This document shows positions 60,067-64,000 of a DNA stretch of 64,000 nt, in pieces; the stretch's first letter is position 1, and the number at the start of each line of letters is the position of its first letter. The position numbers and the translations under genes were made by a program. Below the pieces are notes generated by a model, which had not been told where the DNA came from, searched no databases, and was given only the letters and a program-made list of their open reading frames with translations. Source of the DNA: Dugong dugon (Eukaryota > Chordata > Mammalia > Sirenia > Dugongidae); contig CM057461.1 in the NCBI GenBank assembly GCA_030035585.1, positions 165,985,624 through 166,049,623 on the forward strand, given 5' to 3'.

Positions 60067-61106
60067 AGAACTGGTTCGAAGCCATGCTATATACTGAACA
60101 TTAAATCTAAGCAATTGGTAGTCTCATACAGCTTGAAAGTGCGTTTCAGCTACATTTGTGAATGATTTATCTTAGCTCTTTAAGATATACGGATTTATAG
60201 AACTTTCCTTATTAAATGCTGATACACTCTTTTCATGGCATCCATTGTCCAAAATACCCATTTTTTCTACACTTGGCATTTTCAGTTGGGGATAGACTAG
60301 TGAGTAGAGCCAGGGTCCAGCTCTGGCTTAGAACTATGTATATCTCTTTCATGCCTGAATTAACCTTCAGTTTGGGCCTGAGAGGGCCCAACTTCCACTG
60401 GAGCTAGGACAGTGCCACTGGCCCCTGTGCTGCTCACAGTGGGATGGGATACCTCAGCCCTAACTTTCTGGTTCAGATGTTTAGAACATGCCTGAGCTTC
60501 TAGCAGTTTTCAGGTAGGTGATTGCCTCATAAGAGAGCATTAAAGAAGGTTTATTTATAATTTAAGAAACTAAAATTTTCTCTCTATATTATACAATTTA
60601 ACTTTATTTTATATCCTCTAGTTACAGTGGATCATATGCATAGTTGCATATTTTGATTTGGGAAACATGTTTTGTTTTATATGTTATACTTGCTATTTAA
60701 AGAAAGCTATGTAAAAAAATAAGGAATTGCTTAAATGCATTATTATTTCTGATTGAATTATTCTTTATTAAAATTAAAGTCTTTATAGTTATCCTTCTGA
60801 ATTTTAATTGAATGTAGTATCAAATAGTCTAACCAGTGATCTGTTGGTGTGATGGCCTAATGGCAAATAAAGTCTTTGTACACAAGTTTATAATCATTGG
60901 AAAATCTCATGTTAGGAAGAGTCCTTTGAGTACAACTGTAAAATAATTGTAGAGTAGAAATTGCATATGAAATGCATGGCCTCTAATATTTTTCCTATTT
61001 AAGCCTTCCCTTCTCCTTTGTTAAATAGCGTAGCATTATTTCCCAGAAGTGCCACATCATTTCACTGCATGCAAGTTTAAGTTGAGGTTTCCTCAAAATT
61101 TTTTAG

Positions 61107-64000
<2,894 letters not shown>

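Larger units (their letters stand above)
47577..61106 (+). other. ABI2: ABI2 intron 4
   Basis: About 13.5 kb between the microexon and the next coding exon. The stretches 47833-48577, 48986-49329, 50764-51507, 52313-53062, 53125-53488, 58438-59613 and 60067-61106 show no gene and no confidently named repeat. Confidence 0.88.

Overview
This window is vertebrate nuclear DNA: AT-rich intronic sequence packed with interspersed repeats, with one recognisable protein-coding gene. The repeats point to an afrotherian mammal, most likely an elephant or close relative. There are many tRNA-headed SINEs of the AfroSINE type whose tails match an RTE-type LINE, RTE copies ending in (AAC)n, and a lineage-specific L1 family. 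The species assignment rests on recognising those families by eye, not on a database search.

The gene is ABI2 (Abl interactor 2, a WAVE regulatory complex subunit) on the + strand. Four coding exons are visible with consensus splice sites: 19597-19764 (56 codons), 45761-45937 (59 codons), an 18-nt microexon at 47559-47576 (WLLRFK), and 61107-61204 (98 nt). The first three begin and end in phase 0. The last ends after two bases of a Gly codon. Exon 1, which carries the start codon, lies upstream of the window, and the exons encoding the rest of the protein, including the C-terminal SH3 domain, lie downstream. No other functional gene was found; the remaining long reading frames are LINE relics or chance.

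Intron 1 (1-19596) holds an RTE element with two other RTE pieces in it (642-5250) and an L1 (7118-16444, 19-bp target duplication) that contains an antisense 5' piece of a second L1 (11988-15484). Intron 2 (19765-45760) holds a solo LTR nested in an antisense L1 (27642-29558), a tandem repeat, a Tigger-like DNA transposon, a near-full-length antisense L1 (33624-41236) and a four-level nest of transposons (41338-45604). Intron 3 is short and mostly single-copy. Intron 4 (47577-61106) holds three L1 3' ends in tandem, several antisense L1 fragments, a second large antisense L1 (54563-57884), a compact RTE derivative and an inverted-repeat structure at 59614-60066. Intron 5 is mostly single-copy.

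The main observations are a mosaic relationship among the three large L1 copies (a tract of about 1.15 kb that reads as identical between two copies 21 kb apart, and about 2.3 kb of near identity in inverted orientation flanking ABI2 exon 2), target-site duplications that fix the order of nested insertions, and a tRNA-Gly-headed SINE whose body and tail appear to come from both ends of the RTE element. I did not find a new enzymatic system. All identity statements are by-eye comparisons within the window.
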